Assembly (NCBI GenBank): GCA_033558025.1
Contig: JAUCEF010000013.1
Location: 3,775,001 to 3,839,000 of the forward strand
Length of the DNA stretch: 64,000 nucleotides
Direction: 5' to 3'
From: Phytophthora sp. 'mugwort'
Lineage: Eukaryota > Oomycota > Peronosporomycetes > Peronosporales > Peronosporaceae
Shown one piece after another: positions 33,979 through 45,469 of the stretch. The position numbers and the translations under genes are program-made. Numbering within the stretch: position 1 is the first letter of the stretch; each line of letters begins with the position of its first letter. The notes under the pieces are model-generated. The model saw only the letters and a list, made by a program, of their open reading frames with translations. It searched no databases and was not told the DNA's origin.

Positions 33979-34835
33979 TGGGGAACAAACGCTGGTCAGA
34001 GGCGGAGGAATACGCTCTGATAAATTACATTGGTGTGAACTTCAAGAACTACACGACTCGTGTTAGAACCAAGTTCTACTCTAGCGCTAGCGCCTCTTTC
34101 AAGACAAAAACGTCTACGCAGGTGAAGTCCAAGTGCATTAAACTGGAAAGCTTTACAAGGAGTTCAAGGCGAAGCTTAGCCGGTCTGGGTTTGAAGTGAA
34201 GGAAAGTGATCCATCAAGTATTAAAGGCATCGTGTATTGTCAACGCTGTAATGGGTGCTGTTCTAATTAGCTAGAATGCTAACGTTCTGGACTTCTTACT
34301 TTCCCGATGATAGAGTTGTTGGCCAAAACATGCAAGTACTTCTACTAAATGGACGAGATATTTGGTGCTCAGCACAATATTGTGCCTCCTGTGATAATGG
34401 AGCCAGGTCGCACGGAGCTCAGCCTTCAAGGCGGCACCAAAAAGGTCGTCTTCCGAGGCCGGTTTGAGCGATCCAGATGGGTCCAACTACGCGACCGTGG
34501 AGGGGTATGATGCTGGCAAAACTGCCGGAAGAAACCCGTCCACTTCGAGAAACAGTACGAAGTCGGACGTCATGCGGAGTCCTCCGCCCGTTGCAAGAAT
34601 GCTAGACCGCCTTCGCGAAAATCGCGAAATAGAATCGGCCAAAAGACACAAAACGGATATTGAGCTTCGGGAGAGTAAACTGGCGCTAAAGCAAGAGCAT
34701 TTTGCTCTGTACAAGGAAGAGCTTTGTCTTAAGGAGAAGAAGATGGATCAGCAGTTTGACCTACTAACTCAGCAAATTGCTCTTCAACACAAACAACTGG
34801 AACTTAAACTCGCCAAGCGTTCTTCGAGTCGCTAG
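33979..34835 (+). pseudogene. PIF/Harbinger ORF1: Myb/SANT-like protein with C-terminal coiled coil, broken
   Basis: The first part (33979-34199) starts MGNKRWSEAEEYALINYI, a Trp-containing Myb/SANT-like DNA-binding helix, then shifts frame. The second part (34464-34835) has a Ser-rich linker and a long charged helix (RENREIESAKRHKTDIEL, KMDQQFDLLTQQIALQHKQ) typical of the partner protein that brings the transposase to the element ends. Frameshifts and stops between 34200 and 34463 break the gene. Confidence 0.6.
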
Positions 34836-34969
34836 TACGAACAAAATAAAAATCTTTCGCAAAAGAAATAAACTGTATTTGCATTTGCATGTTATGCGAA
34901 ACCGTTTCGCTGAAGCACCACCTCCTGGACACACATGCGCAAGTCTTCGCTGCTATCCTCAGTCCAACC

Positions 34970-35996
34970 TTAATCGTCTTCTTCCTCGTCCAATGTAGCA
35001 GTAGGAGGTTCAATCTCAAATGCATCGTCCGACAACGATATGCACACGTTGTGCAAGACAAAACAGCACATGATCTTCTTACATACGAGTTGCAAGTCAC
35101 CGTCGCACGTAATTCTGTTCCTAAGGCAGCTTAAAGTGGGGAATCTTGCCTTCATCATGCCAATTGCATGCTCCACAACAATACGCAGCTTCGCAAGCAA
35201 CCAGTTAAAAAACTGCGGTTCCTGGGAATAGAGCTTGATGGCATTTTGTAGGGCGTCACAATACACGGGAAGCTGCAGGTGTACGCGTTATCACCAAACA
35301 CGTACCCCCCGGGCTTGAACAAAATGGCGGCTCTGCAGCAATACGCGTCAAGTTCATTGATCTAGCATCATGCAGCGAACCTGGCACACCGACCTACTAA
35401 ATTGTTAGCACTTCTTATTAGCTCACAAACTCGAGCCATGTTTTACGTTACCTGATAGAAAATAATTCGGCGGCGGTGGTCACAAAATACTTGTGCCCTA
35501 CGCAATAGTCAGACTTGCGAGAATAGTGCACTCTGCGTTCGTTCCTGGAGCATACAGCAGCTTAAACGTGGTCCCATCGACACAACCAACGCAGATGGGA
35601 ACCCTGAAACGCCCTCAAAGTACGCCTGCACTTTGGCCTTCTTGGCTGTCGAAGGTCATGCGAGAAAATCATCTTCGAGACTCAAAATCGTTTCAATAGG
35701 TCCTGAACTATATTTATACACAGATCCTAAACAAGAATAACGTTAGTCAATTTGTATGATGCAGCAAGAAACAGCTCAGCACGATTACCTTCAGCGACGC
35801 CAAATTGCTGCGCAACTTGATGAACAGTCAGTGGCTGGAGTGAATACAGGAAAACCTCGAGCTGGAGGTGGGGCGGGGCTTGCTCTTGTTTGCCTGGAGA
35901 CCGCATGAAGACAGGGTGCTCACGGAGTCGCTCTAGCAAGAACGCAAACGTCTCAGAATGCATTCGTAGGTCGCGCTGTGCTCGCAATGGATCCAT
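34970..35996 (-). pseudogene. PIF/Harbinger transposase (DDE_Tnp_4 type), broken
   Basis: The N-terminal part at 35996-35785 (MDPLRAQRDLRMHSETFAFL ... LTVHQVAQQFGVAEGN) looks like the helix-turn-helix region and ends at a possible donor. The middle, around 35290-35330 on the minus strand, reads FKPGGYVFGDNAYTC, the second Asp block. The C-terminal part, 35266-34970, has RIVVEHAIGMMKARFPTL and CCFVLHNVC, the Glu-containing helix block. Stops between these parts show decay. It is convergent with the Myb-like gene in the same element. Confidence 0.7.
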
Positions 35997-36263
35997 CCTT
36001 TTAACTCGCTCTGAATCCCACTTGCCCGTCTTCTTTACCGACCCGCGCTCCAGGTAGCGGTTGCTGCTTATTGCTCGTACAACAGAGCTTCCTTGTCGCC
36101 TCCAATTCCGCTCTCTAGCTCGTTGACTACCATTGCAGCCTCAAGCCTCTCTAGTGCGATAGCGTGCTCACTGCGTGTCATGACTGCTGCGATTCTATAA
36201 AGAGTGGTGAACTGGGAAACAGGTTGCCTGCTGTGTCGCAGAATGCGGGCACTCACGGTTAAA

Positions 36264-36334
36264 ACATGAAGGGTTGATTTGATTGGATACTCAAACTTAT
36301 TTACTTCGTTATACTTCCCAACCGTGATAACCAC
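36264..36334 (-). repeat. Right terminal inverted repeat of the PIF/Harbinger element
   Basis: Read on the minus strand it starts GTGGTTATCACGG and contains CCAATCAAATCAACCCTTCA, matching the left end. Confidence 0.65.
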
Positions 36335-36399
36335 TAGTATAAGACTGAATGAATTTATACTTTTAGGCGATTTCCTTAATGCGTCTACATATTGTGCGT

Positions 36400-36426
36400 T
36401 CTACATGAAATTTCGGTTTGCAATTT
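36400..36426 (+). repeat. Left direct repeat flanking the LINE (probable target-site duplication)
   Basis: TCTACATGAAATTTCGGTTT followed by GCAATTT; nearly identical to 43911-43936, with small indels in the T runs. Confidence 0.55.
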
Positions 36427-36821
36427 GCCGGCTACCCCACAAGTGCACATAGACAGGCCCATACCTGCTACTTCGCTTTCAAGCTTCGGTCCCTCCAGTC
36501 CCGTGTCGTCGTTGCTCCACCTCAGCCTAACTGTCGTGCTGTCGCCTCACCTGACTACCGGACCTCAAGACCCGCCCAGCTCCGCGCCACGACACCACCA
36601 GCACGCTACGCCGTCGTGCTACCTCCGCCGAAGAACTAAATCGTCGCGACTCCCAATCGAGCCGCTCCCTTGAAGCTGTTGCCGAGTTTGCGCCTGTGGC
36701 CCTAGGAGGTCAGAGGAGTGCGGCCTGGCCCTACCGTAAGGGGGGGAACGTGACAGCTGCGAGAGAGCAGCTGGAAGAAGAAACGCCCGAACTGGTCCGT
36801 CAGCCTTCACAGCTCACCATC

Positions 36822-38092
36822 ATGGCAGCTCCTCATCGTGACCAGACTTGGCATGCTGCGTGGCGAAACAAAGCCCCACAGGTCGAGTTCTCGTTGCCCA
36901 CCGATGACGCGCTCACGTCAGCGGAAAAGGCCATGCTGGATCCCGAGCGCAACGCTGACGACAAGAAAGCAGCTGCTCTACGTGGAGTTCCCCAGCTTGT
37001 CTCGAGTCAATTGACCTACTTTATGTGGATTCCTGCGCGAGACCTGACCGCCACGTTCTCTGATACGGAGATCATGTCCTCGCTCGGATCGAATACGCAA
37101 CCGGCCATCTGGTCGGCCAACGTCAGCCTTCTGCGCGATTTCAAGACCATCCGGAACGCACCAGCTTTGTATGCACTGATCAAGCTATCGCATCCAAGTT
37201 GGGTGGCCAGACGCTGTCGATCTGTGACCGAAACTATCGGGTTCAGCCGTACTCCAAGTACTCCAGCTGGTACTATGTCGACTTGCAGCGCCTGCCTGAC
37301 GAGGTTGATGACAGCGAAATCTACGACTGGTTCGCCGCACATGGGACACCACTGATGTTCATCTGCCCTAGTCGTACGATCCGCGGTCTGAAGTCACGCA
37401 GCCGCCGAGTGTACTTCAACCACAAGTCCCCACCTGAGTCGTTGATGCTTACGCCGACGACGCCGTTGCGAGAAACAAGTTCGGTGACCATGGATACGCG
37501 GTGGTCAATCACCGCATCCGCGTTTAACCACGGCACACCGCCCTTCCTGAAGGCGGTGCACGAGAAATGCAAAGCTCACCCATCATCATTTAAGTCGGTC
37601 GAACATGCGGCACATCAGGCTTCTTCGAAGCCTGCTGTTGCACGAGCGCCGAAGCCAATGGCACGCCTATGGAAACGTCGGACGCCGAGTACGGGCCATC
37701 CGAGCCTAATGACTCAGAAGTGAGTGACTCGGAAGCCAGTTCAGGCAGCGCCATGGAAGGTGTTGAAGGAGTGACATTTGAAGACGGGATCGCAGTCCAG
37801 CCCAATTTTCCCACTGGCTCGATCAAGCAAACGGACCGGGAGCCGGCGCGTATCTTGCGCGCCAAGCAACTTGTCTTTGGCAAGATGTCCACTCCCACGG
37901 CCGAGACAAGGGAACTACCCCCGTCCCAGACTGGCTATCCAGTACTGGCATCCGCCAACCAGTATGAATGGTTGAGTGAGGGAGATGATGGCAATGTCCC
38001 ACCTGATCAGGATATGATTCTATGGGACAGTACTCAGATCCCCCCTCCCCGGTTGCCTCGTATGTCAAGCTGTCCAAGCCTGCCGAAAAGAT
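36822..38092 (+). pseudogene. LINE ORF1-like protein, frameshifted near 37200
   Basis: Starts MAAPHRDQTWHAAWRNKAP. The first frame runs to ~37200, then an overlapping frame continues with SICDRNYRVQPYSKYSSWYY and DSEIYDWFAAHGTPLMF, resembling the RNA-binding fold often seen in LINE ORF1 proteins. A third frame from ~37669 is acidic (SEVSDSEASSGSAMEG). The expected role is RNA packaging of the LINE transcript. The frame changes mean no single product can be made. Confidence 0.55.
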
Positions 38093-38729
38093 AATTAACA
38101 TCGCTGCAATCAAGTACCTGCAGAGACGATCACTCTCAATGACCTCTGCGACGTCATCGATCGTATCTGGCGGAGTTCTCGAACACCTGAGATGCCGATA
38201 ACAGCTTGTACGGGATCCAAGCCCAGCCTAGTGTCCATCGATTTATTGGACACCTCAGCTCCCGGTAACTACCAGCATCTTCGCAGCAAGGCATTTGGCC
38301 ACGCAGTGCTCCAAATTATCTACACAAAGCTCGACCACTCGGTGAAGGACTACTCGTTTAAGAACAAGTTGGCCGAGCTCTTCCCGGACGCCGACGACCT
38401 AAGCCCAGAAGTCGTGCTGCAGAGCCTTTGCTCTACCCCAAACGAGTTCTGGTTACAAACGCGACTGGTCGAGTTTGATCTTGTGTTGCAGTGATTGCTC
38501 CAAGCATCTATATGGATCCGGTCAAGATCTGCGCTCTAATCCAACAAGAAGCTACTACGCTGCCCCATCCGATGTGGCACCTCTGGGACGATCGCATCCT
38601 AGGCACTGGTAACCTCGCCGTTGGCAGCTCGACTCCTTAATGGCCCGTTGCCGGACGACCTACGCCAATGCATCGCTGATCTCCAGCAAGCGGCTTCGGC
38701 AGTAGCCAACTCGGGTAGCCCTTCTCTCT

Positions 38730-41700
38730 AATGGGAATTGGGCCCTGAGAGGGTTCGCGCTGAACGCTAACGGCATGAAGCGGACCTCAATGAGCTCGCT
38801 GCAGTACTTCTCTAAGACCTTTCACATGATCGGTCTTCAGGAGACGTGTTTGACCGGGCCCTACAACTACAAGCGCTTGAAACAGATCTGGAAGCAAACG
38901 TCGCGTTTTTTAATTCCAGCTTTTGGTCGCAAGAACATATGACTACATACACAGGGCACGCTGTGTGGGCTTACTACTGACGCCGACATACCCTGTTCAA
39001 GATATCTAAGACGTTACCCTCCGTCATGTTAGCTCGGCTGATATGATGGATCGGTACTTACTACTACGCGGCACTCTGGACTTGAAAGAGACGTACATTC
39101 ATGTGGTGTATGCCCCCGTTAAAGGCCAGAATCGGCCAACTTTCTTTAAGAACCTTCCAAGAGATTTCGACGATGATGTGCTGCACATTGTCATGGGCGA
39201 CTTCAACACGGTGATGTCAAGCCAACTGGACCAAGCCAACCACACCGACCGAAATCGGTCGCGGGGACGAACCGAGCTGCTGGACTGGATGCAAACTATC
39301 AACGTGGTGGATGCATGGCGCCTGGAACATCCGACGCTCGTCGAGTTCACCAGCCCCAACTCCAGCTCAAGGTTAGACTACGTGATGCTAAGCTCCCAGC
39401 TCTTCCACTCGGCCATGCAGGGCATTCTGCACGACTTTCGCAATCGCTCCAATATGGGTGACCACTGCGGCATCGACTTTCGACTCGGATCTGCTGTCTT
39501 TCGGCCGGCTAAGAGACCCCCCTGGCGCTGCCCAGAATGGATCATCCAGCTTCCTGAAGCGCAGCAGTATCTCCAAGAATCGCTGATCAAGTTGGCAGAC
39601 ATGCTCCATGCACCAACGGACTCCCACTACAACCCGGGCTGCCTACTCGACGAGCACAAGCGTCGCGACAACATCTTCCTGCACGAGTTATTTGAATCCC
39701 GGAAGAATGCTCGCCAGCGCGAACTTGAGGAACTGCACTGGAAATCAATGATCTGCAGCACCGCCAAGCGACGGAGCCTACCGATGATCAACGCCGGCGG
39801 CTGACTGAAAAGAGGGCACTACTGGAGGTCAAGATGAAGGTGAAAAAGTTCTACGCATCGAAGAAGAAGTTTGCCTCCGACCTCCATGATTCTGAGCGAG
39901 GTACCAAGTACTTCTTCCGACCGCCTCGGATCCTGCACAACACTCCGATTCCTGTCAATTCGCCGGAGGAGTTGGAAGTCATGTGCCAGGAGTTCAACCA
40001 GTTTTGGTCCGGGATCTATCGTTCACCTTCAAGAGAGTTCCATCATGACAAGCCGAAATGGGATCGCATCAAGCTGGTCCAGATCCTTGAACACACGACT
40101 AAGCATCTGACGCCGAAGCGAGCTGCCTATCTTGACAGTCCACTCACAGCAAATGACTTCTACTGGGCTATCAAGCATACGTCGTCGGGGAAGGCACCAG
40201 GACCCGATGGGTTACCCGTGGCCTACTACCTAACTGATGGATATGGCTTTGGAGCCGTATCCTGGAGATTGTCTACGCGGCTCAACTGGAGAAAGGCAGG
40301 ATGTCCAAGTTCCAGCGTCGCGGCCAAGTCTGCTTGCTATACAAGAAGGGAGACCGTAAAGAGCCTGGAAACTACAGACCCATTACTCTCCTCAACGTCG
40401 ATGCCAAGCTGGGCCCCAAGATACTGGCATACCGTCTGGGAACTGTGTTAAACAGTCTCCTATTCTCTGACCAGAATGGCTTCGTGCCTGGGCGCGATAT
40501 TCGTCATGCTCACCTGCGACTTCAAGCACTCATGAAAGTATATGAAGACAATGACGCGGTGGCTGGTGCTATCTTGATTGACTTTGCCAAGGCCTTCGAC
40601 AGCGTGGTGTGGGATGCCCTTGACATGATCCTCGAGCACTTCCGCTTCGGCGAAGTGTTTCGTCGCTGGGTACGCGTGATGTTTCCTGGGACTTTGGTGG
40701 CGCTACCATTCAACGGTAGCCCACTTTCACCCTTTGAATTAGGGAGAGGCGTGCGGCAAGGAGACCCTCTCTCCCCCGGTCTGTTCGTGCTTTACGCGGA
40801 ACCTTTGCTGAACTTGATTCGCGCCAAGATGAAGGATGCTGGACTTCGGTGTGGAGACTCTTCGGTAGTCCATACAGTCATCAGCTTTGCTGATGACTGC
40901 ACTGGACTACTGAGGGACCTGCGGGATACTCAGCGTCTACTGGACTTGGTGGATCTCTTCTGTGAGGCATCGGGCATGGAGCTGAACAAGAACAAGACCG
41001 TGGTGCTGCCGTTCCACCCCTGGAACAGTGAAACCGACAGCATCCGTGAGGAACTACAGCAATTGGGACTAAAGGTTGTTGGGAACAACGACTCGGCCAA
41101 ACTGCTTGGTATATACTACGGTCCCAAGCTCACAGACGCGGCACGGCTACAGCACATATTGGCGGACATGCAGACAAGGTGTTCACTGTGGAAGTACCGG
41201 GCACGCACTCTGCGAGGACAAGTGGTTATCCTACAACAGATCATCTTGCCTGTTCTCTGGTACACGGCCAGTGTCTGCTACATACCTGAAACTGGTTTCC
41301 AAGACCAAGTCCAGGACATGATAGTACGGTTCATGACCCAGTCTTCTACGTCGAACATCGTGCCCCGAGCTTGGTGGACGTTGCCCATGCACATGGGAGG
41401 CCTCGGCTTAACGCCTGTGAACACGATGATCGAGGGACTCCAACTACACATGCTCTGCAAGCTGCTCATGGCCGTACGCCAGTCACCGGATGATGTACCC
41501 TCATGGGCCGCCCCAGTCATTGCGCTATTTGACTCCGTGATGAAACCTTGGGGACGCGACTTTGACATCCTGTACGCGCCGGTCTGGAACAGCCCTCATC
41601 ATGTGGTGTCTCGACGGCAAAGACGATGGAGACCGCTTGGTTTGTATTGGCACCATGTTCTCTTCCTTTGGAGCACCAAACTGCGCCCCAAGATCACTCG

Positions 41701-43231
41701 CAACATGACCAAGTTTGACAAGTTGACAATGCCGCTGCTGGACAATGTGGATATCACGACTGCAACCAAGACGCCCAAGACCCTGCGAGCCGCAAACCTG
41801 GGAATTGTCCAAGACCTTATTCGCTTAAAGGTTTATCGGATATCTGACTTGTTTGAGCTTAGTGGATACCCGCCTCAAGCCGCCAAGCTATCCCAAGTCA
41901 TCCGTGAGCATGGCCAGCCTAGGAGTGATAACAGCGTGAGCTTCTGCGGATCTTTCTTAACTAAGATTGACTCGCAGTTACGACCGTTGGCCAACATGCC
42001 CATTGGACCCCGCCCCAAGCCACACTACGGCTGCGTACTCCATACTTGGAGCTTCAGTGGCTATGAAGTCGCTGATCTCACGGTATCGTTAATACGCAAG
42101 CTCCTGGTTCAGTACAAGGTACCCGGCCTGCCAACGACTGCACTTGGCCTTGAACAAGCGCCTCCCGCAAATGTATGGGGCAGGGACCTAAAGATGAACA
42201 AACACGTACTACCAGTGAACGCGGACTTGCTGTACAGACTTCAGCACAACGCACTTTGGGTGGGCTTTAGGCTGCAGCACGTGCAAGGCGCTATGACTAG
42301 CTGCCATTATGGGTGTGGAGTCATTGAAACTGTCTCCCATCTCTTTTGGTATTGTGACTTTGCGGCAACCGTATGGGCGGAATGGCTTGAGGTGTTCCAA
42401 CAGTGGTTTGAGTCTCCCATTGAGTGGGCTACTGTGGTCTACTTCGCGGACATCATGCCTACGCCCCGAGCCAAAAAGGACTTTGGTTACAGCCTCTTTG
42501 CGGTCTTCCACATAGTGAGAGTTGTGGTACTTCGCTGCCTATGGACGCACCGCAATGACATCCGCTTCCACGAGTATGAACCAAGTCTCATCGGCGTCAA
42601 GGCTCGGGTGCACGCCCTGATTGACCTTCATGTTGCTGCCTTATGGCAGGCAACCCAGGCGCAAGCAATAAGACAGTCCACGCAGGTGAGTAGGCAACTA
42701 CACACCTTATTGCGAGGACTGCCTGTGTCGGCACCCTTCGATGACAATGGCCCAAGCGACCACGAGGCGGAAGCCCGTCAGTGGGACTCCTTACTCGCGG
42801 ACATGTTGAACCACGACAGGGAAGACACGTCCGGAGCGTTGGCGCCCTTCACGACTGCAGATCCAAGCGATCGCGGGGCGGAAACCCATCAGCGGTGCTC
42901 CTTTCCCGCGGCCATATTGAACGCAGCCGGGAAGAGATGCCTGTGGCCCGAAGGTAAGGCCACAAGCTCAAGGCTTCATCCTGATGTCTTACAATCCGCC
43001 GCCGGCGCGCTCGGCCATTACTGGCTTCAGTCTCCACCACTTTCACGCCCATACGCCAAGTTCCCGGCTCCATTTGCCGATCGCTTAGCGGGCGTTGCCT
43101 TATGTCTGCTGTACCCGAAGGCGGTGTGGATTTTTGAACCCAGGCGGGGCCCCACGTTAGCGGACAGGCGGGCGAAGAACGCGACACGCGACAGACGCTT
43201 ACGCGTGTTATGGCATGCACGACATCACTAG
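38730..43231 (+). pseudogene. LINE ORF2: AP-endonuclease + reverse transcriptase + C-terminal zinc knuckle, frameshifted
   Basis: Endonuclease landmarks: ALNANGMKRT and MIGLQETCL (38760-38850), IVMGDFNTV (39187-39213), and SSRLDYVMLS plus GDHCGIDF (39365-39480). Stops near 38938 and 39802 and a frame change near 40270 interrupt it. The reverse transcriptase runs in one long open frame from about 40310: YRPITLLNVDAK, QNGFVPGRDIRHAH, GAILIDFAKAFDSV, RGVRQGDPLSPGLF and the catalytic FADD (40888-40899). A zinc-binding block (HYGCG ... SHLFWYCDF, 42303-42361) follows, as in zf-RVT tails. The enzyme would nick target DNA and copy the LINE RNA there. The RT part alone is still open over 970 codons, so decay is recent or patchy. 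Confidence 0.85.
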
Positions 43232-43517
43232 ACTACTCCTTGGATCGAGGTCTAGAGCGGCGCCACACTCCCGAGCCGCGCGTACTACCAGGCCTACAAG
43301 CCCATGAGACGACGACTTGGAGGCTTTGTCCCTCTAACACAACCCGCATCTCTCCTACTGAAGTGCCCAGTCAAGCAGTCTCAAGAACTACCGGGTCTAA
43401 CCGTGCTTCCAGGCCTACAGCCCATGAAACGGCGCCCAGTGGCACCCAAGACCACCAGTCCAATCCCAAGCCCAGATGTCCCAATCTTCGCGGCCAAGCC
43501 CCAACCATTGTCCGCAA

Positions 43518-43594
43518 GGTCTGGTCGGCCCGGGGATCGAACCCTGGGCGCTTCCGTCCGACACTGGATGCTTAACCAGCTGAGCTATCTGAGC
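43518..43594 (-). repeat. tRNA-like sequence in the LINE 3' region (pol III A and B boxes), not a working tRNA
   Basis: On the minus strand the A-box-like TAGCTCAGCTGG (43587-43576) and B-box-like GGTTCGATCCCC (43543-43532) have tRNA spacing. The acceptor ends do not pair (GCTCAGA against GCCGACC), so it is a tRNA-derived relic rather than a functional gene. Confidence 0.55.
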
Positions 43595-43910
43595 TCACTA
43601 GAAGTAGGTGGCTCACCACCACCTGGTTCATCGGGTTATACTTGGTTTTTGTATAGACCCCATCGGAAAGGTCCTGCAAATATCCAACTCGGCGCAGAGA
43701 CGTTTGGGACGACCACCAGTTTCCTCCTGGAGACTAAAAATGGGTCTTTCAGGGTACCAATTTTCAAGAAAATGGACCTTTTTTGGACACCAATTGGATA
43801 CTTCGTACCCAATTTGTTTGGGTCCACATGACCCAACTCGATCCCAAATAGCCAAGTAGGGTAGCTAAGTAGGTTGCTTACTAGCCTTAAAGTGTAATGT
43901 TTTTTGTTAA

Positions 43911-44113
43911 TCTACATGAAATTTTCGGTGCAATTGTCAGACCACGCACTTCGGGACCGGGAGGTTGTGAGTTCGAGTCCCCGAGTGGGCAGGACTTTCG
44001 GCCGGAGTAGAGCAGGGTCAATAGTATAATGAACCGACCCCACAGCACGCGCTTGACATGGCTTACACCCCAATAGTGGAGGTTCCTAATCGTTCTACAT
44101 GAAGTTTTCTGGG
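43911..44113 (+). mobile_element. tRNA-derived SINE-like insertion flanked by TCTACATGAA repeats
   Basis: 43911-43930 (TCTACATGAAATTTTCGGTG) and 44094-44113 (TCTACATGAAGTTTTCTGGG) are similar direct repeats. Between them a tRNA-like head has a B box, GAGTTCGAGTCCCC (43971-43984), with CACTTCGGGACC upstream, like a tRNA anticodon arm. Oomycete genomes carry tRNA-related SINEs. The A box is weak. Confidence 0.5.
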
Positions 44114-44566
44114 GCGGTTCTTCGAATTAACCGCCGCCGAATCGACCTGTAAAATAACATATTTGTGCTATTTCAAGATACAATACGTGTTGAATACGTG
44201 TTGCACACCACACAAACGAGTGCTGCGACAACTTGACAGCAGATTCAACAGATCGCCGCAGCTAGACCTGGGCATCGGCTCGGTTTAAGCCGCTCGGATA
44301 CCGGCTAACCGGCTAAACAGTTAGCTGGTTCTCAATTTGTCGAGCCGGTTAACCGTCAGCTATCCGGTACAAGTAAATATCAAGATTGCGAGGGATTGCC
44401 AGTCCAGAAAAGACAGAGTCGCCCCCACGTCCAAAAGAAGAGCCCACGAGGGCACTGACGATGCTTGCTGCGATGAATTGATGCTTTATTTAGTATCCAC
44501 ACGGAATTTCGGCCAGGATACTGGCGGACATTACCCTCGCCGAGTACGCGAAGTCCTGACAGCACT

Positions 44567-45061
44567 TCATGAACTCGACCAGCGTGTCGTAGTAGTCGAT
44601 GACACCATTTGCACCATGGACGCCAACACGGAGACCCGTGGCTTACGCTGGAAGGCTCCGCGTATTGCAGTGGTCTGGCCCTTGAGCGAACATCCTCCCT
44701 TCCGGATCATTCCGCGGTTACCGAACGACACCTCATCCCGAAACACGAGGTTACTGTGACACCAGTTGATGTGGCTCAGCTCTTCTACGAATCGAAACAC
44801 ATCCATTTCCTTAATGTGCATTGCACGTCGCTCGACCACTTTGCGTGTCAAACCGCTGTCGTGCACAATTCTCCAGACGGACGACTTAGATATGGGAACT
44901 TGGTGGGCCAGCAGGAACGCACCTTGTTCTTCATCGAGATAAGCTAGTGAGCGTTCGGCGTAGTAATCGCACAACCCCTGCCGGTGCTCACTTGGCAATT
45001 GGCTACTGGAATCTGTCTGTACGCGTTGGTACGTCCCACTTTCTTCGTAAAAGCTGACCAA
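44567..45061 (-). pseudogene. Tc1/mariner-like transposase fragment
   Basis: An open stretch of 164 codons includes helix-turn-helix-like SKSSVWRIVHDSGLTRKVVE and the DDE strand NLVFRDEVSFGNRGM (first Asp) followed by RKPRVSVLASM, as in Tc1/mariner transposases. The C-terminal catalytic half is missing or scrambled; the frame breaks at 44567 and the continuing sequence to ~44400 has stops. No terminal repeats were recognised; an unrelated GGCTAACCGG-rich segment lies at 44290-44365. Confidence 0.65.
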
Positions 45062-45347
45062 TGGCTCTTACAGACTTCTGATAAATGTGGGACTAGCCGA
45101 GTTCAGCCCGTTTTGCGGGCGGTAGTTAAAGTTGAGGTGATGCCCGTTCCGCTCGCTCAAGTGCTCGATCCACTATTGAGCAAAGCTACCTACGCAACTT
45201 TCCAATAGTAGCGCCTCCACTCCGCTCGCAGAGGATCGCTGCACTACTCGCCATGTTCTACCAGTAAGTGGGCTAGTTACGCCTCTGGCTTCGGTAGGAA
45301 GGGCGGGCCCTCCGGCCCGCTATACACGAAAAGGTTAATGGCGGCGG

Positions 45348-45460
45348 CGCCTTCGCTTCGCTCGACAGCAATTTCAACCTTTGGGATGATGCCTTCGCTG
45401 CGCTCAGCAGCAATAGACAGTTTGAGCCAACGGGAGGCCGCCTTCGCTTCGCTCGGCGGC
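45348..45460 (+). repeat. Three G+C-rich hairpin-like repeats (GCCTTCGCTTCGCTCGGCGGC type)
   Basis: Copies at 45348-45369 (GCGCCTTCGCTTCGCTCGAC), 45390-45411 (ATGCCTTCGCTGCGCTCAGC) and 45437-45460 (CCGCCTTCGCTTCGCTCGGC) are spaced ~45 bp apart, each with an imperfect inverted structure. Read on the minus strand each encodes (A/V)ERSEG. The origin is unknown. Confidence 0.5.
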
Positions 45461-45469
45461 AAATTTTGA

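Larger units (their letters stand above)
33734..36334. mobile_element. PIF/Harbinger-like DNA transposon, degenerate, two divergent genes
   Basis: Terminal inverted repeats of ~70 bp: 33734-33800 begins GTGGTTATCACGGCTGG and includes CCAATCAAATCAAACCTTCA, while 36264-36334 is its imperfect complement. Inside are a Myb/SANT-like protein on the plus strand and a DDE transposase on the minus strand, the usual two-gene layout of PIF/Harbinger elements. A 3-bp target duplication was not recognisable. Confidence 0.75.
36427..43910 (+). mobile_element. Non-LTR retrotransposon (LINE), near full length but broken
   Basis: About 7.5 kb between ~26-bp direct repeats. A 5' region (36427-36821) is followed by an ORF1-like gene (36822-38092), an ORF2 with AP-type endonuclease and reverse transcriptase (38730-43231), and a 3' region of ~680 bp that contains a minus-strand tRNA-like sequence. 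All parts lie in order on the plus strand. Several frameshifts and stops make it inactive as it stands. Confidence 0.8.

Noticed and set aside
43518..43594. A functional tRNA gene on the minus strand
   Set aside because: A and B boxes are present, but the acceptor stem halves do not pair and the T stem has a mismatch; better read as a tRNA-derived relic.
44265..44370. hAT element end (CTGGGCATCGGCTCGG and GGCTAACCGG palindromes)
   Set aside because: Suggestive motif, but no hAT transposase and no matching inverted end within the window.
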